Notes: generated from the letters alone by a model not told the origin. A stretch of DNA of 64,000 bases from Cristatella mucedo (GCA_009760855.2 WPIO01000265.1:62001-126000); one strand, 5' to 3'; positions 38,100 through 51,699 are shown, counted from the first letter of the stretch. A program made the numbers and translations.

Positions 38100-38164
38100 G
38101 CATGTGCACAAGTCGGTATTTGCCCACTAGCTAATATATCGTTAAACAGAGCTTGGGGATTACT

Positions 38165-38345
38165 GATAAGCCCTGACGGCTCACTAGGTAAGGTGGTTGC
38201 TTTTCACGACCTCTGTCCCGAAGGTCGTGGGTTCGAATCCAGTAATGGGTGACCCTTTATCGCCACTGCAAGCAGAGGTGATAGCCGTAAAGGCTCTTCT
38301 GTCGCTACACAAAAGACGCTGTTGAATCAACCAGTCTTTTTTCTG
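38165..38345 (+). mobile_element. tRNA-derived SINE, near-complete copy (unit 3)
   Basis: Copy of 9724-9905 with an intact B box. Confidence 0.87.
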
Positions 38346-38689
38346 CTATCCCAAAAATGTACTAGTTTTTGCACACGGTGCATTAGCGCAGCAGAGGCAA
38401 GTAGCTCATGGTTCACTGACCAGGGGCATGAATACAAGATCTGCAGCAAAACTAAAGATTAGTTCATCAAAATCCTGGTCTACAGAGTGCATAAGAGCAA
38501 TTATGGCTGTCAACACAGCTGCTAAATAAAGAAATGCCTGCTGCAGAACTCAAACCCACAGCCTGGGTCTTGAAGTGAGAGCACCATACTCATGCAAATA
38601 TGAGGTATACACGCAAATATGAGGGATAGATGAATCCCCAAGATACACTAGGTTCTCTTAGGTTGCTTAGAAAATGGATGATGTGCTAA

Positions 38690-38691
<2 letters not shown>

Positions 38692-38766
<75 letters not shown>
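38692..38766. repeat. (TG)n tract (unit 3, beta)
   Basis: Nearly pure TG, about 75 bp, the longest copy of this tract. Confidence 0.95.
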
Positions 38767-38769
<3 letters not shown>

Positions 38770-38815
38770 GCATGTGTGCAAACATAAAACCCTAAACATG
38801 ACTTTCAGATGCATA

Positions 38816-38968
38816 AAATCCTAGCTGCTTAAACAGCCTCTTTTTGCATAGCGACAGAAGAGCCTTTACAGCAATCACCACCGCATGAAGTGGCAATAAA
38901 GGATGGCCCACCGCAAGAATAAAACCCACGACCTCGGGACCGATGTCATGAAAACAACCGCCTTGACC
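38816..38968 (-). mobile_element. Reverse-oriented SINE in the beta module (unit 3)
   Basis: Copy of 10362-10516. Confidence 0.85.
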
Positions 38969-39056
38969 CTCATCACAGCCTAATAATGGCCAGATGGTGT
39001 TTCTTGAGAATGGTACCAGGAACCATCCGATCGTGCTTCCTTTGTATGTAAGGTGC

Positions 39057-39344
39057 CTAGAAAGAGATCGAGTTATCTGGGGGTGCTATATCAAATGCAT
39101 TTATAAGTAGAAAGATAACTAGCATGATAGCAAGGTTACTACATACAATTTGTGGTGATACAATACCTAGCGGCACCTGCTGCGACGTCGACAATGAGCC
39201 AGTGAGTTGGCACAGCATACGGAAACTCCGCTTATGCATCAAAATGTGCATGACCATCAAACTGGCATCCGCAAACCGCTGCCCACAGCGGTTGCACTCG
39301 TGGACCTGGCCGTCGGTATTACTGGGCACGGCAGTGCTGGACAT
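39057..39344 (-). CDS. C2H2 zinc-finger micro-frame, beta copy (unit 3)
   Basis: 95 codons, protein identical to the beta copies of units 1 and 2. Confidence 0.5.
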   Translation of the reverse strand: MSSTAVPSNTDGQVHECNRCGQRFADASLMVMHILMHKRSFRMLCQLTGSLSTSQQVPLGIVSPQIVCSNLAIMLVIFLLINAFDIAPPDNSISF

Positions 39345-40919
39345 GGTGGCTGCAACCAGAAAGCAAGCGAGATGCTATTGGGCGGTCTGCAGGCACAGAC
39401 AGGGCAACGGCAGATCAGGGAAAGCTCTGCTCAACTGCTTCCCCTATTGCGAGCCGAGCAGGCGAATTATATGCTGGCAGTTACGCCGGCAGCTAGCTAA
39501 CTGGGCGACGGCCACTCTGACAGACTGAAGCTGATCCATCGTTGAGTGCGACAGTTTCTATGGTATCCTCGAAAGCTTTGCGGCGGCAGTGCAGGAGAAG
39601 AAACAGCTGCACCACATAGCAGTCATTGACGCAAGGAAAAATAGAGCAGGCACTACACCACCATCAAACAAATAGATCATTTAAAAGTCAATCGAGTCTC
39701 ACAGGATTTTATAAATACAAACAAATCCCTACAAGATGTTTCCGATCGGAAGAAACGCTAAAGCATTACGACACACTTATAGCACGGGTGCACCGTGTAT
39801 AGCCTTCGAAACGATAGAAATATACAACAAGTCACACTATCCTGGCCATTCACTAGTGCGACAGATATACTAGACATTTGAGGACACTTGACGTCCGTCA
39901 TTTTCACGAGGCACACCTCGAATAGACTGCCGGAGAGAAAGGGTCACTAACGACAAGTCGTCTTTTTCAGTGACCTTCACCGGATGCCTACATCACGATA
40001 ATTGATCGGTATTACGTTTAAGCATCGTCGCCAGCCAGATCACGATTAACTTTGGACGCCTGCCGAAAGTGGCAAAGAGCCCGCCAAAACCGTGAAAAGC
40101 AAATCGTGAGGCAAAATCTGCATACCTACTGAACATGCATGTCTGAGGCAAGTTAGACAATCTCGAAATTACTTACACGACCCACCAATTCAGCCACTCA
40201 CAAAACACAGGATAGCTAGAGAAACAAGAATAATGCAAGAGGAAGCAGTCAGCTAACGAGCGGCCTACCCGGCGGGCAAACGTCAGGATACTGTCTGGAT
40301 TACAGCGGCACAAGCGGCCAGAGGCTCACAGGTCACCGAATCGGGATTGGTATAAGCAAGAGAAATCAATACAATTTCTCGTCATAATTACTAGTAAGAT
40401 TTGGGAGATTAACCTGCTATTATTACTTGTGGTAACCCTAATAGCCTTGACATCGATGACCTTACATGTTCCAGCTAAGTCGGCTTTGGTGGCTATAAAT
40501 CAAAGCAGGTTTACCCAAGCATTGAAACTAACACAGAATAGCCACTGGAGCGATAGCGCTCACGTCAAGTAATAATCGCGTAGCGATCATACCGGCAAAA
40601 TCGGATGGGGCTTAAGAATTAACAGAATAGCTATTTTGAAGTTTCCTTCGTAGGGAGCTAAGGAAGTAACGGTAAGGGATCGTCAACAGCACACCAGTAG
40701 CCAATGGGTCTACCCAAGTGCCGACGATCTTTAATGAAGGGTTAAAACAAAGCGACATTGACAAGATCATAGTGTGGCTGCTGCTCAAAATGATTTTGTT
40801 GAGTTTCAAGCTTCTTACTTGCTGCATATTTTTCTTTTATTATGGTTCGTTTTGAATACTGGCGACTCCAGGTTCCCGTGGCCCTATTGCCTTGCATGAC
40901 TGCCTAGCGACAAATGCCA

Positions 40920-41108
40920 AGTATATGTACATATGCACAAGTATATAATTTAAGCTTGAGTTTATAATTTACATAGAATATAATGTATAATATACATGTA
41001 TATGTATTCATTAACCTATATAAAGTATAAGTATATACGTATATATTATATATGCAAATAAGTTTATAACATAGATATATAAGTATTTAATGCCAAGTAT
41101 ACCACATA
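40920..41108. other. AT-rich block (unit 3)
   Basis: Copy of 12290-12480. Confidence 0.6.
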
Positions 41109-44100
41109 TACGAGAAATTTCCATCTGCATGGCATGCCCTGAGAAGGTGATCTCTATCCATACGCTACACGTAAAACTAAGGCTCTAGCCAACGACCTAG
41201 GCCGTCAAAGGCAGGAGGTCAAAGCCTTGGGGCCAAAACAAAACTATAACAGGTGCACAAAGGGCATGAATTGACACTCTGCATTGCTGCGGAGAGCTGA
41301 ATAGTAGCAACACTACAACAATATAAAGCAGTACTCCACAATCAAATAATCACTAGAAGAAGTGCAGAGGATGCCGAGAACGACAGTGGGCGTGGCAGCC
41401 AGGCAATGCAGCTAGCAGGTGAATCCTTGCCGATAAGGGCAGGCGATTGCTTAGGTGCTTCTCAACCTCTTTGTGTAGCTACTCTAGTCTTGCTGCCCTT
41501 AAGGAGCGCCAATCTTCCTGGCTCGATGCAAGCAGCACCAAAGGAGGAGTTTTCTCGGGCCTAACAACAATCACCGGATCAAGGTTTCTTGAAGGTCAGA
41601 AGGTCATACGTGAGGAGAGGCAGCCAGAGAGCTACCATTACATTCGTCTTGCTTGGGCTGCCCTACTAGTAAAAGGTGGAAACCTGACTGCCCTAATCCT
41701 GAAAGAGCTGTCAAGGAGTAAAAGTCGTCACGCTCGTGCAAAACCCTGGTTATGCCCCTCCTCCTTCCGACTCGACCAGAAGTGGCACGAAAGTCTCAAA
41801 AGCTCTTGCTCCAATTTCAAGCAATACCAGCAAAGAAGAGGATGCACTTTCACTGGCAAGATGAGACCTAGGCGAGAAGGGGGAGGAAAACACCCAGCCG
41901 AGGCCGAGAGTCAAAGCACGAGATGCTGATTCGTTCATCGTCAGGTTCGGCCGACTCTCTCCTCTCTCTGTTTTTCTCACCTCGAGCACTGCTGCAGAAT
42001 GCCTTGGCTGCCGAGTCGGCTGCTCTTCAGCTTTGATGCCGAGCAGGAGGTGCCACGTCATGTTGGGCTTCGTTTTTTGGCTGCTTCTTTCAAGCAAGAG
42101 TCTGAAATGGAAATAGGCAGCAAAGCGATATAGCATGGCGACACAACACAAACGGTCAAATTTCGTCTGCCGAGCCGCTACCAACAGGTGCTTTCGCATA
42201 AATTCCACTCCTTTCCAGCGAAATCAAACAAGCCTGTAGTTTGATTCGCACAGCTGAGAGCCAGCCGATACCCAACACCGACAGTGTATTACGATGCACG
42301 GAGACCAAGGGTGCACAGCTTCTCGCTGCCCCTTCTCCCACTCGACTCCCTGCCACTGCTAGTCCTCTGAATTGGTGGGAGGACAAAGCCGGCTTGTCCC
42401 TAGGCCACAGCCGTCAGACCACAGCTCGGCACTGGCCTGTCCCTAGGCCACAGCCACCAGCTGTTAGATCCTGGGGTGGTTTAGGGTACTACTGACCTGC
42501 CTGCACCAGCAGTGTGCCTCCGAGCCTGTTGACAAAAACCATGCAAAAAATCACAAACCACAATGCCAATTCCAGCAAAAAACCTAGGGCTCCCCATCAC
42601 GGCCCAGCAGTCGCGAACAGGCTCTCTTAGCCAGCCAGCGTCTCTGACCTTAACAAGCCAGGTCCGGAAGTTGAGGCACAAGAAACTTTCGATGCTACAA
42701 AGCACGAACAAAACTAAAAACTATCGCTGTTGAACCAAGAGCTTCACAAGCTAGCCCAGGGACAGAAGCCCAGTGGAGGAAATCAGCAGCTGCAGTGTGG
42801 TAAGGGTTCGCCGTGCAGCTAGGCTCACGTGCCACCTCACCTGTCAAGACGTTAATTAGCTGAATTACGCAACTATTTTAACACCAGCAACAGTTCAACT
42901 GCAAGCAGCACTGTCAACGGGCGGAATGAAAGTGAACAACCCACTGCGGCCCAGAATGAGAAGCGTTTGGCTCGAGCAACAGCCAAGGCAGCCAGAGCAG
43001 CGATTCTGAGTGGCGCACGCAACGTAAGGGTCAGGGCGCTGGCGCCTGCGCAAGGTCGCTTGCCGGAACAGCGCTCAGCGATTCCATTTGCGCAATCGAG
43101 GTCAGCTCGCTCTTCCGCGAAAGGTCGCGCCGATCCGGATCCGGAACCGCAAGTGCAACTTCAAAGTGCGGCAGTGCTATAGCGCTCTCACAGCACGAGG
43201 TCGTCGAAATCTTCGGAAGTCCTCATGTGCAACCTCAAATGAAACAGCACGCTCAGTGGTTCCATTTCCCATGCCAAAGTGAGCGCTGAAAGTGAAAGTG
43301 AAGTGAAACTGATACCTGTCTTTAAACGAAGAAAACGAGCATACCAGATCCCGGATCCGTAGTGTGCTGGTCGACTAAGCTGCAGTGCAGTTTTATGGGC
43401 TTGCTTTGAGCTGCCGAGTAAAGCATTGATTGTCTAGTTTGTTTTTCGTATAGGAAGGCAGGGTAATTCAGCACCTGGGCAGCCAGCTGGACTATAGGCA
43501 AGGGTGAGGAACGGTAGTGACAATACCAAGCTATAGCTTTGTTGGGCCAATCAGTTGCTCACTCTTTTGGTGGCTTTGAACGTGCTCAAAAAAGATGGAA
43601 ACAGTCTCGAGAGTTGAAAGGATTCAAACGGAAAGTATGTCACGCCTAACCTAAATTGTGAGGTCTTTCAAAGCAGCCTTGGTCTGACGTAAGCTGTTTG
43701 CACCACTCGTGCCCCACTTGGCACAGCAGCCCAAACCCTTTGCTCGGCAGTGGTCTAATGCCGCTCCAAGCTTCACCCTTCTCGGTTCAGGTCCACCACT
43801 GACGTGGCTCAGCAAAGTCGAAGTCGTTCCGAAATCGTCGGAAACCCCTTTTGCCTGCATAGAGTACATTCGAACTATCCTGGAAGTTTTTTTGTTACTG
43901 TTTACTGGTAATAGTAGTGGTAGTGTATTCTATGGTGCACTTCCAGATTTGTGATACAAATTGTAAAAATACGCTTGCATTGCACCTTCAGACAACTTAA
44001 TTTCTTTCTAGACACTTTATGTGACATGATGTAGTGCACCTCCATCTGTAACTATACAAAGGTCATGTGGATACTATGCATGATAGTTTCGAATATCGCA

Positions 44101-44128
44101 CTCGCAGCCTATTCAGCTTACGATACCC

Positions 44129-44265
44129 TTTCGATCCCGAAGTCGTGGGCTCGAATACTGCAGGGGGCTTTCATTGGGTGTCATTACAAGTGGTAGTGAT
44201 AGCCGTAAAGGCTCTTCCATCCGTATACAAAATTGGCTATCAAATTACCCGATATTTATGTATTT
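44129..44265 (+). mobile_element. tRNA-derived SINE remnant (unit 4)
   Basis: Copy of the same SINE insertion, essentially identical to the unit-3 copy. This is part of the recently homogenised left portion of unit 4. Confidence 0.72.
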
Positions 44266-44441
44266 ATTTATTTGGTAGCTAACAGACTTCGTCTCACACA
44301 AAAAAGACAAAGAAGAAGTGAGAAGCATAGCATAGTCAGGAGAGCAGTTGAGGTATTGAGTAGTATGCAAATGGCAGCTCAGGACTGCTGGAAAGGATCT
44401 GCCATAGTCGGCAGCAGGAGAGTAGCCGTTGTTGCCTAAGA

Positions 44442-44935
44442 ATAATGGGAGTTAGTGCCACAGTCTAGGACCATCGGAGCTTTTTGTTGCCAACGATCGT
44501 TAAGCAGAAGAATGGAACAGCTAAGTTATTGCCCATACAAGGCCTGGGTGCACGACGGGGCTGAAACTTGTTGAGCAGTTCAGCTAGGTATGGAAGAGCC
44601 AAGCAGTGGCATGCCTTGTGGGTCATCGTAAGTACTTTACTCTGCATCCACCGTCGATCAACCGGCAGCCATTGTAGCTCTTTTAGCCAAATAGACAAGC
44701 GGTCAAACCTCTGGGACTTGAAAAATAGCCTTGCAGCCATAGTCATGACCGCCTGCAGTGGCCTGGGTGCTTTTTTGGTAGCCCGGCCAAACGATAATTA
44801 CAATAATCAAGCCGAGGCTGAACTAAGAAGTGAGTTAAATTGTTTGCAAGCTGCTTTGGGAGTCAGCTCATAATCTTAGATAGGGATCAGATGTGATAGG
44901 TAGCTGTAGAAGCAATTTTAATAAGGAGGCTTGCA
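44442..44935 (-). pseudogene. L2/CR1-type LINE reverse transcriptase fragment (unit 4)
   Basis: Copy of the minus-strand LINE piece. The main open part is 44465-44746, with LKELQWLPVD. Non-functional and 5'-truncated. Confidence 0.83.
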
Positions 44936-45144
44936 AAGTTTGCAATGCCGGTATTATATTTGCCTTAAAGGAAGAATGATCATATAACCGGAGGTAGCAT
45001 GCACAAATTCAACAAGCATTACAAAGTTAGAGGTGACATGCACAGGATCAGTGTAAAAATGGTTAGCTGCCGCATGCACAGCTTCATTGAGCATAAGCGA
45101 ACAATGGTAGGTTTACGGAGATCAACAAAAGTACTGTGATCAAT

Positions 45145-45228
45145 ACTAATAATAATACTCTTGATAAAGCGCCCTCAGACAACTCAATCTCTATCTAGGC
45201 GCTTTACATTTGCTGCAAAGAAAATAGG
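45145..45228 (-). mobile_element. L2 3' tail (unit 4)
   Basis: Copy of the tail at 2140-2222, followed at 45235-45247 by a poly-C run not present in the other units. Confidence 0.75.
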
Positions 45229-45730
45229 TGCCCAACCCCCCCCCCCTGATAACACCAAGGTCTTCTTGTATTGTAAATGTCGGCAGGTCCGTTAAGGTCG
45301 TCGTGTGAGTTGGGAGTGAATTTCAGGCTTCGTTAGCATTGAAAATACAGGCGCCGTCTAGTTCGGTGGAAATGCTCCAAATGCTGTTGTAATCCGGTTT
45401 GCATAATGCGTTGAATGGTGGCTTTGGAATTGGATCAAGTCACAAAAGTTTGACTACTATATGTAGGTTTTGTTGTTTTGAACTCAATGAACGAATCCAA
45501 GATATTTTCGTGCGGAAATAAAACAAAAGTACTAGCGACTGAGAAAACTAGCTGATGAAAACGATCAATCGAAAAAGAAAAGCCAGACTGATGACCATTC
45601 GGTACTGTCTATAGTCGACTTTCGCTCCTCCATTTAGTCAGGAGAACGCTCCGACCTGAAGCACTCTCACCAAGCCACGTTTCTAGTTAAGCAAACGTAA
45701 CGCTCTATATGAAGTCGGCCTATTTGTATA

Positions 45731-45906
45731 ATAATAATAATAATAATGCATTTGATAAAGCGCCCTTAGAGACCTTAATCTCTTTCAAAGCGCTTTACAT
45801 TTGCTGCAAAGGGAAATGCAATCGAATGGTAAGTAAAATCGTGCTTAAAAAACAAACAAAATGAATAATATGGTTAGGGGTGACATGCACAGGGTCAGCA
45901 TGCAAA
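45731..45906 (-). mobile_element. Solo L2 3' end with target-site duplication (unit 4)
   Basis: Minus-strand L2 3' untranslated region plus tail, 176 bp: (AAT)n at the left, TTTGATAAAGCGCCC core, and TGACATGCACAGGGTCAGCA at the right. It is flanked by TGTATA on both sides (45725-45730 and 45907-45912). Units 1-3 and 5 have the single TGTATA at the empty site (about 2710 in unit 1, 58929 in unit 5). This is a clean recent insertion by target-primed reverse transcription. Confidence 0.92.
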
Positions 45907-46246
45907 TGTATAAGCCTTTAAAAACCGACGGCCGTCTTCACAAAACTCTTTCCTTAGGACTCTCGTACAGACGTGATTCTAAATGCTTTACGGTAATGCT
46001 AAAGTCTCTACCACGATTTCATCTTTCCGATACATCTCTAGGATAGAGAATCACTAGGCAACAACATGCTGCAAGGCAACCTGCAGCCGACTTGGATCAA
46101 ACACAGATGACAGCAAAGCATGCATAATTCTAACATAATATGCCGAACAGTCTCATACGTGTAAGCGTCAACAAACCACTTAACAGCTTACCATGGAATC
46201 TGAAGGTTTATCGAAAAGCTATGCACCATCATTTGCATGTGGGCCA

Positions 46247-46580
46247 CCGGCCTTAAGATCGGCTGTCCGTCGTCTGCTGGAGCAGACGTGATGCGAGATC
46301 AGCCTGAATTCCAAGCCAGTGAAACGTCAGTTAATTTGAAGCGTAACTCTCGAGCTCACAAACCCGAGATTGTGCCAGGCACGACGATCGACGACTAGGT
46401 CGTAGTTTCGGCGGCCCACGTGCTTCAATTCGCCAGGCTGGCGCTGGACCGCCGCAATTAGCATGGGGAGACTACTCAGCCTAGCTGACTTGTACCTTCC
46501 AACAATTTTACCTGCAATTCCTAAAACTAGGTTCACACCGTTGGCTTAATCTCGGCTTTTTACACATTCTGCTTTGGTCA
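46247..46580 (-). pseudogene. Broken copy of the 107-aa frame (unit 4)
   Basis: Homologous to 3054-3377, but a small insertion in the middle shifts the frame (AVQRQPGELKHVG), so only a 69-codon piece at 46327-46536 is open. Confidence 0.5.
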
Positions 46581-47098
46581 TTTGTCTTCAAGGAATTCTA
46601 CACGGTCAGTTTGTCATCTGTACATCTTCCTGCTAGAGTCCTATTTGCTGCGACCGAGTAGCGTTTGCTGGATTTTTCGGGCAATATAGCTGCAATGGCC
46701 GGCTGCAGTGCATCCCTGCCACTGGACACTGGTAGGAGTTCTCTGCAGTTTCTATGGTTGGTTTAAACTTGCAAAGAAGATGCGAAAAAGCTTAGAATCG
46801 ATATTACTTAAAAATCGAGGGTCTGCTATCAAGCTTACCTTTAATTATCGCAGAGCACTGCAATGTGAAATGATCTTTTGAGACTTTTTATGTGGATACT
46901 GTATATAAGCTCTGTGGGAAACTGATTTTGGCACCAGCTTTAGTGAGGGCGAGTTCGAAATACAGATGGGAGGCCCGTGTGGACGCTAAGTTTTGTGCTT
47001 AACTTTCCCGCAAGATGGGAGTCGTTGCAGAGCGTTTCGCCACGCTTGCAGATATGCTCACATTGCTGAGAAAGAATTGACGAGCTCGGCTGAGGTAC

Positions 47099-47113
47099 GA
47101 GAGAGAGAGAGAG

Positions 47114-47187
<74 letters not shown>
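47099..47187. repeat. (GA)n microsatellite (unit 4)
   Basis: About 88 bp of GA with one interrupting C at about 47116. Confidence 0.97.
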
Positions 47188-47190
<3 letters not shown>

Positions 47191-49073
47191 CAAATGCTCA
47201 GCCTGCACCAAACGCTCTTGAGTGAGGCCCTGACTGAATTGTGCAACTCCACTGCTCGGCCGGCGAATCGTCAAATGCAAGGAGTTGGACATTTCCTTGA
47301 GCTGTGATGCTACCATACACCCACCGACGCGGCTGCTGATCATTATATGCGATTGCTATGCTCAAGCAATTTTCAGCCCTTATTCTATTGTATTTTTAAA
47401 ATGCCCAGCCACCTTTGAATCTTGCACTGAGGTGCTCGAGCTCTCGACTTGGATCGAGAGGAACAGCCACTATGAAGAAAGCTGTCTCGTAAAGCTCGAT
47501 AAAAATATAACACGCCTTGCATGATTCTGTGTTCGTCGTATTGAATAGACCGTGACGTCTTGGGTGGTGCTGAATTTCGACTTCAGTGGCAGCTAAGTGC
47601 ACCTCAATGATGTGATAAGATCAATGAAGTTGATGCACAGAAGGTTTTAGATCTGCAAGTATTTCCATACTAGCTTACACCACGGAAAAGTCGTGGGAAA
47701 GTTTTAGGATTGCAAGTCAGTAATGGTGGGAGTGTCTACTCACCCAGTGAAACAGACAGCCTACCTGCTGAGCCCTACTTCTCGTATGGGCGATGACTCC
47801 ATGCTAAAGGAAAGGTTAGGCTGATTCAACAGGCTCAATTGTACTGTGGCAGAAGAGCCTTGGTCCATCACTACCGGTAGCAGTGAGCACTAAAAAATCG
47901 CCCACTGCACGACTAAAAAACCTTATATGCTAGTGCCATAAAGAACAATACGATTACCCTTGGGCCAAGACCCAGGGCACCTCAACTGGTCCTATGCCTC
48001 AGCTATGTTTCTTACTGTCTTCATATTCAGTGGGATACTGGCCACCCAATGCGTACCAAAAGCAGCTTATGGTTTCAGTGTGGCATGCTACACTATCCAA
48101 GGTAGTCTTCAAGTCAGCATCTGCGACCCGGTGCCTGAAGGCAGCTAGCAAGATGACCATTCTTTGTCGGCCGATCTACACTCCTCCCAGCACCAACTGA
48201 CCGGCCAGTAAGCTAGCATCAACCTAGCTGCACCTGACCGGCTGGTCATTATGGCCCAACCTTTCGAAAGAAAGCACACATCGAGCAGACGACGGAAGGA
48301 CAAACAGCTGGCCAGCCACACGCAAGCACACGAGCTCGGCAAGTGCAAAGTAAGTGCACGGCTGGCGATACGTTTTACAGGCGTACAATGCTGAATCTGC
48401 TTAACATCCCGAAATACTGACTACTCTTCGGCTGGCAATGTAAAGTGCTATGTTTATTTTAGAGGCATACACAAGTAACAAAAACAGTCGTGTGGACGAT
48501 GCAAGGACAAATATAGCTTGGAACAATTCAACACCACGTTTGTCCTGCCATCGTCCATACGGATAGCATAAAAGGGGTCGAGCGAATCTTGCTTCAGCTC
48601 ATCGTATGCCTTGCTCCTCCCTGATGAGCTGCATGCTATCCATCACCTGCAAAAATAGAACCAGGTCACAACGGCAACATTCGCCAAATTAAGAACAGCA
48701 AATGGTGCTAATTGATTGTAGCAAACCACTGAAGTCATTATTTGTTGCATCCTGCAACTGAATAGTAAGGGTGCTAATCAGTAGTTCACTGGGTGTAGTG
48801 CTGGGTGAACTGTAGTGCAGTGGGCACACTGGCAGTTTTAATCCAAACAGAACATCCGTCTATTTTTATAACCGAAACTACTGCCCTCTCTGCACTGCAT
48901 GGGGGTTGAGACTAAGGAATATTCTGACTTGGCAATGCGCCCTATAGCATACTTCTTGGAATTATGCAGGTATCATGACTTACTATTTATAGAAAAACGT
49001 ATGCATTAGCTACCTTATGTATATTTGTGACATCGAGTATTAACTGTGCAATTGACCTTCATCCAAGACTCAA

Positions 49074-49329
49074 ACATGTCCCCTTACTTGTCTACAACTG
49101 GTGAACGACTCAGCAGCTCGGCTGGTGTGCCTGCAAAACCATCGCTACTACATTGCACCACTTCTGCCTGAACTTAACTGGCTACCTATTAATCATCAAA
49201 TCTACTACAAGAGGCTCATCTAATCTCCTGGCTCCTTCGAAGTGCTTACACACAATCGGCTCCACGGCTCCAGTCGCCATGCCATTCCACGCACAAAATT
49301 GGTGCCCAAGCATTGGGCACAGTCTGTGG
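49074..49329 (+). pseudogene. CR1/L2-type LINE fragment (unit 4)
   Basis: Copy of 6505-6760. The part from about 49150 on is nearly identical to the other units, while the sequence just before it is diverged. Confidence 0.78.
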
Positions 49330-50003
49330 TAAACTGGACTGCCGTGCTAGGCCTGTGTCCTTCCTGAATGAAAAGTTCGGGGTTGAGCACAGCAGAATGT
49401 CGCTAGATCGTGCTCCCTAGGCAGAACATAGGTTTGTCCAGAAGCTGTCACATTACCTCAAAGCAAAACGATGCACTCCCAGTCCTACGGCTGAAAGGCT
49501 TTCATTGCTACATAGCTCTTGTTGAATTGCACTACGTATGTGTCTAGAACAGGCGAGGCATTACGGGTGACATTATTATGACCACATTCAACTTCATGCT
49601 AGCCAACTCTTCAACTGCCGAGGACAGATCCTCAGTTGTAGCTAACCAAGCTAGAGCCTCAAAGCTGCTAGATACCAATTCATACATACCTCAGTGGGAT
49701 TAGAGAACACATCCTATCTAATGCACAGGGGCTACCTATCTAGAGTGCAGTGATCCTGCTCAGCTATAATGCACAAGTACGCAGTCAACCCAGGAAGGCA
49801 GGGCAAGCCGTGCTAATCTGCTTTCAGACGTGACGACATTGCACGAGTCAACGCCTCGGGTCCTCCACTTCAGCACGTACTGCTGAGATCTGCGGACTTC
49901 CGCTCACTGGGTCACTGGGTGCCCCTGAAGCAGACAGATGCCAGATGCAAGTTAGGCAGGTACAAACAGAGAAGTGTGTCAATTCTCAAGTGAAGAGCTA
50001 ATG

Positions 50004-50668
50004 TAATGCAACGTATCTCCGTCTGTAACTCCACAAAAGTCATAAAGGCCACGTGGGTGTTACACAGGAGAGTTTTGCATAGCGCACTCACAGCCTTAGC
50101 GGCTTTCGGCACGCATTCGGTAGCCAACAGACTTCGTCTCACGAAACAAAGAGAAAATGGGAAGCATAGCAGTCAGGAGAGCAGTTGAGGTAGTGAGTAG
50201 CATGAAAGTAGCAGCTCAGGACAGCTGAAAAGGATGAGCCATAGTCGGTAGTAGGAGAGTAGTTGTCGTTGCGTAAGAATTGTGGAAGCAAGCTCCACAG
50301 TCTAGGGCCTGCAGAGCTAAAGCTTCTGCCAACAACGGTCTTTAAGTGGAGGAATGGGAAAGCTAATTTATTGTCCACACAAGACCTGAGGGCTCGAACA
50401 GGCTGAAACTGATGCAGCAGTTCAGCTAGGTATGAAGGAGCCAAGCCGTGGTAGGCCTTGTGGGTTAGTGTAAGAACCTTGCTCTGAATCGGTTGGTCAA
50501 CTGGCAGCCATCTTAGCTCTTTTAGCAAAGGAGACATGTGCTTAAACTTCTGGGACTTGAAGACTAGCCTTGCAGCCATATTCATAGTTAGCTGCAGTGG
50601 TGTAATCGTTTTTTTTGTGGTAGCCCAGCTAATAGGGAATTGCAATAATCAAGACAACGCTGAACCCA
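50004..50668 (-). pseudogene. L2 LINE C-terminal insertion (unit 4)
   Basis: About 665 bp present only in unit 4; flanks AAGAGCTAATG and GGACAGCAGCTGC are joined directly in units 1-3 (near 7440). The minus-strand frame 50139-50645 (168 codons) is the longest LINE reading here: AARLVFKSQKF, PLLKELRWLPVDQ, KVLTLTHKAYHGLAPSYLAE, then GRSFSSAGPRLWSLLPQFLR. It ends without the L2 tail and lacks the palm domain, so it is inactive. Confidence 0.88.
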
Positions 50669-51083
50669 CGGACAGCAGCTGCACAGTAAACGGGAGAGAG
50701 CAACCGATCCAGTTCCAAGTGTCAACATTCTTAATCCACTCCAAATTTCAAAGTTCCGAGTTCAAATGTTTTTTAGCCATGCTCATTGAATGAAGAGAAA
50801 AATGATGTTTAGTGGCGCCCGGAAGCAGGCTTCGGGTGCTTCCTGCAATTCGTGGACATGCCGTATGCACAATGGGTAATTGGAGCTGTTTCGACATGGA
50901 CATGTCACTTGTGCAGGGCTTTCACTATTCAGCAATCTTTTTCTCTTTTTCATGTTTAGGCATACAGTCCGTAGGCTACAAACTGCCACACTCACCGCAG
51001 TTTCAGCACAGCATTACAGTCTCCGCTATGCATAAGTCGGTATTTGCCCACTAGCTGATATGTCGTTAAACAGAGTTTGGGGA

Positions 51084-51262
51084 TTACTGGTGAGCCTGAC
51101 GGCACACTAGGTAAGGTGGTTGCTTTTCCTGATCTCAGGCCCGAGGTCGTGGGTTCGAATCCAGTAGTGGATGATCCTTTATCGCCACTGCAACCACTGG
51201 TGATAGCCGTAAAGGCTCTTCTGTGGCTACACAAAAGAGGCTATTGAATCAACCAGTCTTTT
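51084..51262 (+). mobile_element. tRNA-derived SINE, near-complete copy (unit 4)
   Basis: Same insertion as 9724-9905 in diverged form, with an intact B box (GGTTCGAATCC). Shows the insertion predates the split of unit 4 from units 1-3. Confidence 0.87.
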
Positions 51263-51699
51263 TTCTGCTATCCCAAAAATGTACAAGTTTTTGCACACTG
51301 TGCCTTAGCACAGCAGAGGCAAGTAGCTCACAGTTCACTAACCAGGGGCATGAATACAAGATAAGCAGCAAGAATAAAGATTAGCTCATCAAAATCCTGG
51401 TCTATGGAGTGCAGAAGAGCAATAATGGTTGTCAACACAGCTGTTCAACATAGAACTGCCTGCTGCAGAACTCAAACCCACGGCCTGGGTCGTGAAGTGA
51501 GAGCACCATACTCCAGGGCTACGACCCAAGGCGCAGCTCTGAATGTGCCGGATGCAAGCTAGGTGAAAGCTGCCAAAGAACTTAATCAGGCTAATTTATC
51601 AGAGGGGCATAACCTGACCACTACTTTCACGATGCATACACTCTTCCCAAACCTATCATGACAACGCAGAGCACCCTCTTGCTGATGCCATCTTTGGTT

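Larger units (their letters stand above)
38099..39710. repeat. Zinc-finger module beta, unit 3
   Basis: Same content as the unit-2 beta module. Confidence 0.78.
28473..42974. repeat. Tandem unit 3 of the ~14 kb array
   Basis: Near-identical copy of units 1 and 2 and the longest at about 14.5 kb, since it has none of their private large deletions. Several point differences in its first 2 kb (for example GTGTGCTGGTCGAC at about 28863 where units 1 and 2 have GTTGGCTGGTCGAC) are shared with unit 4. This means unit 4's left part was recently exchanged with, or copied from, unit 3. It has both zinc-finger modules and the plus-strand L2 insertion. Its (GA)n tract is interrupted and shorter than in units 1 and 2. 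Confidence 0.95.
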
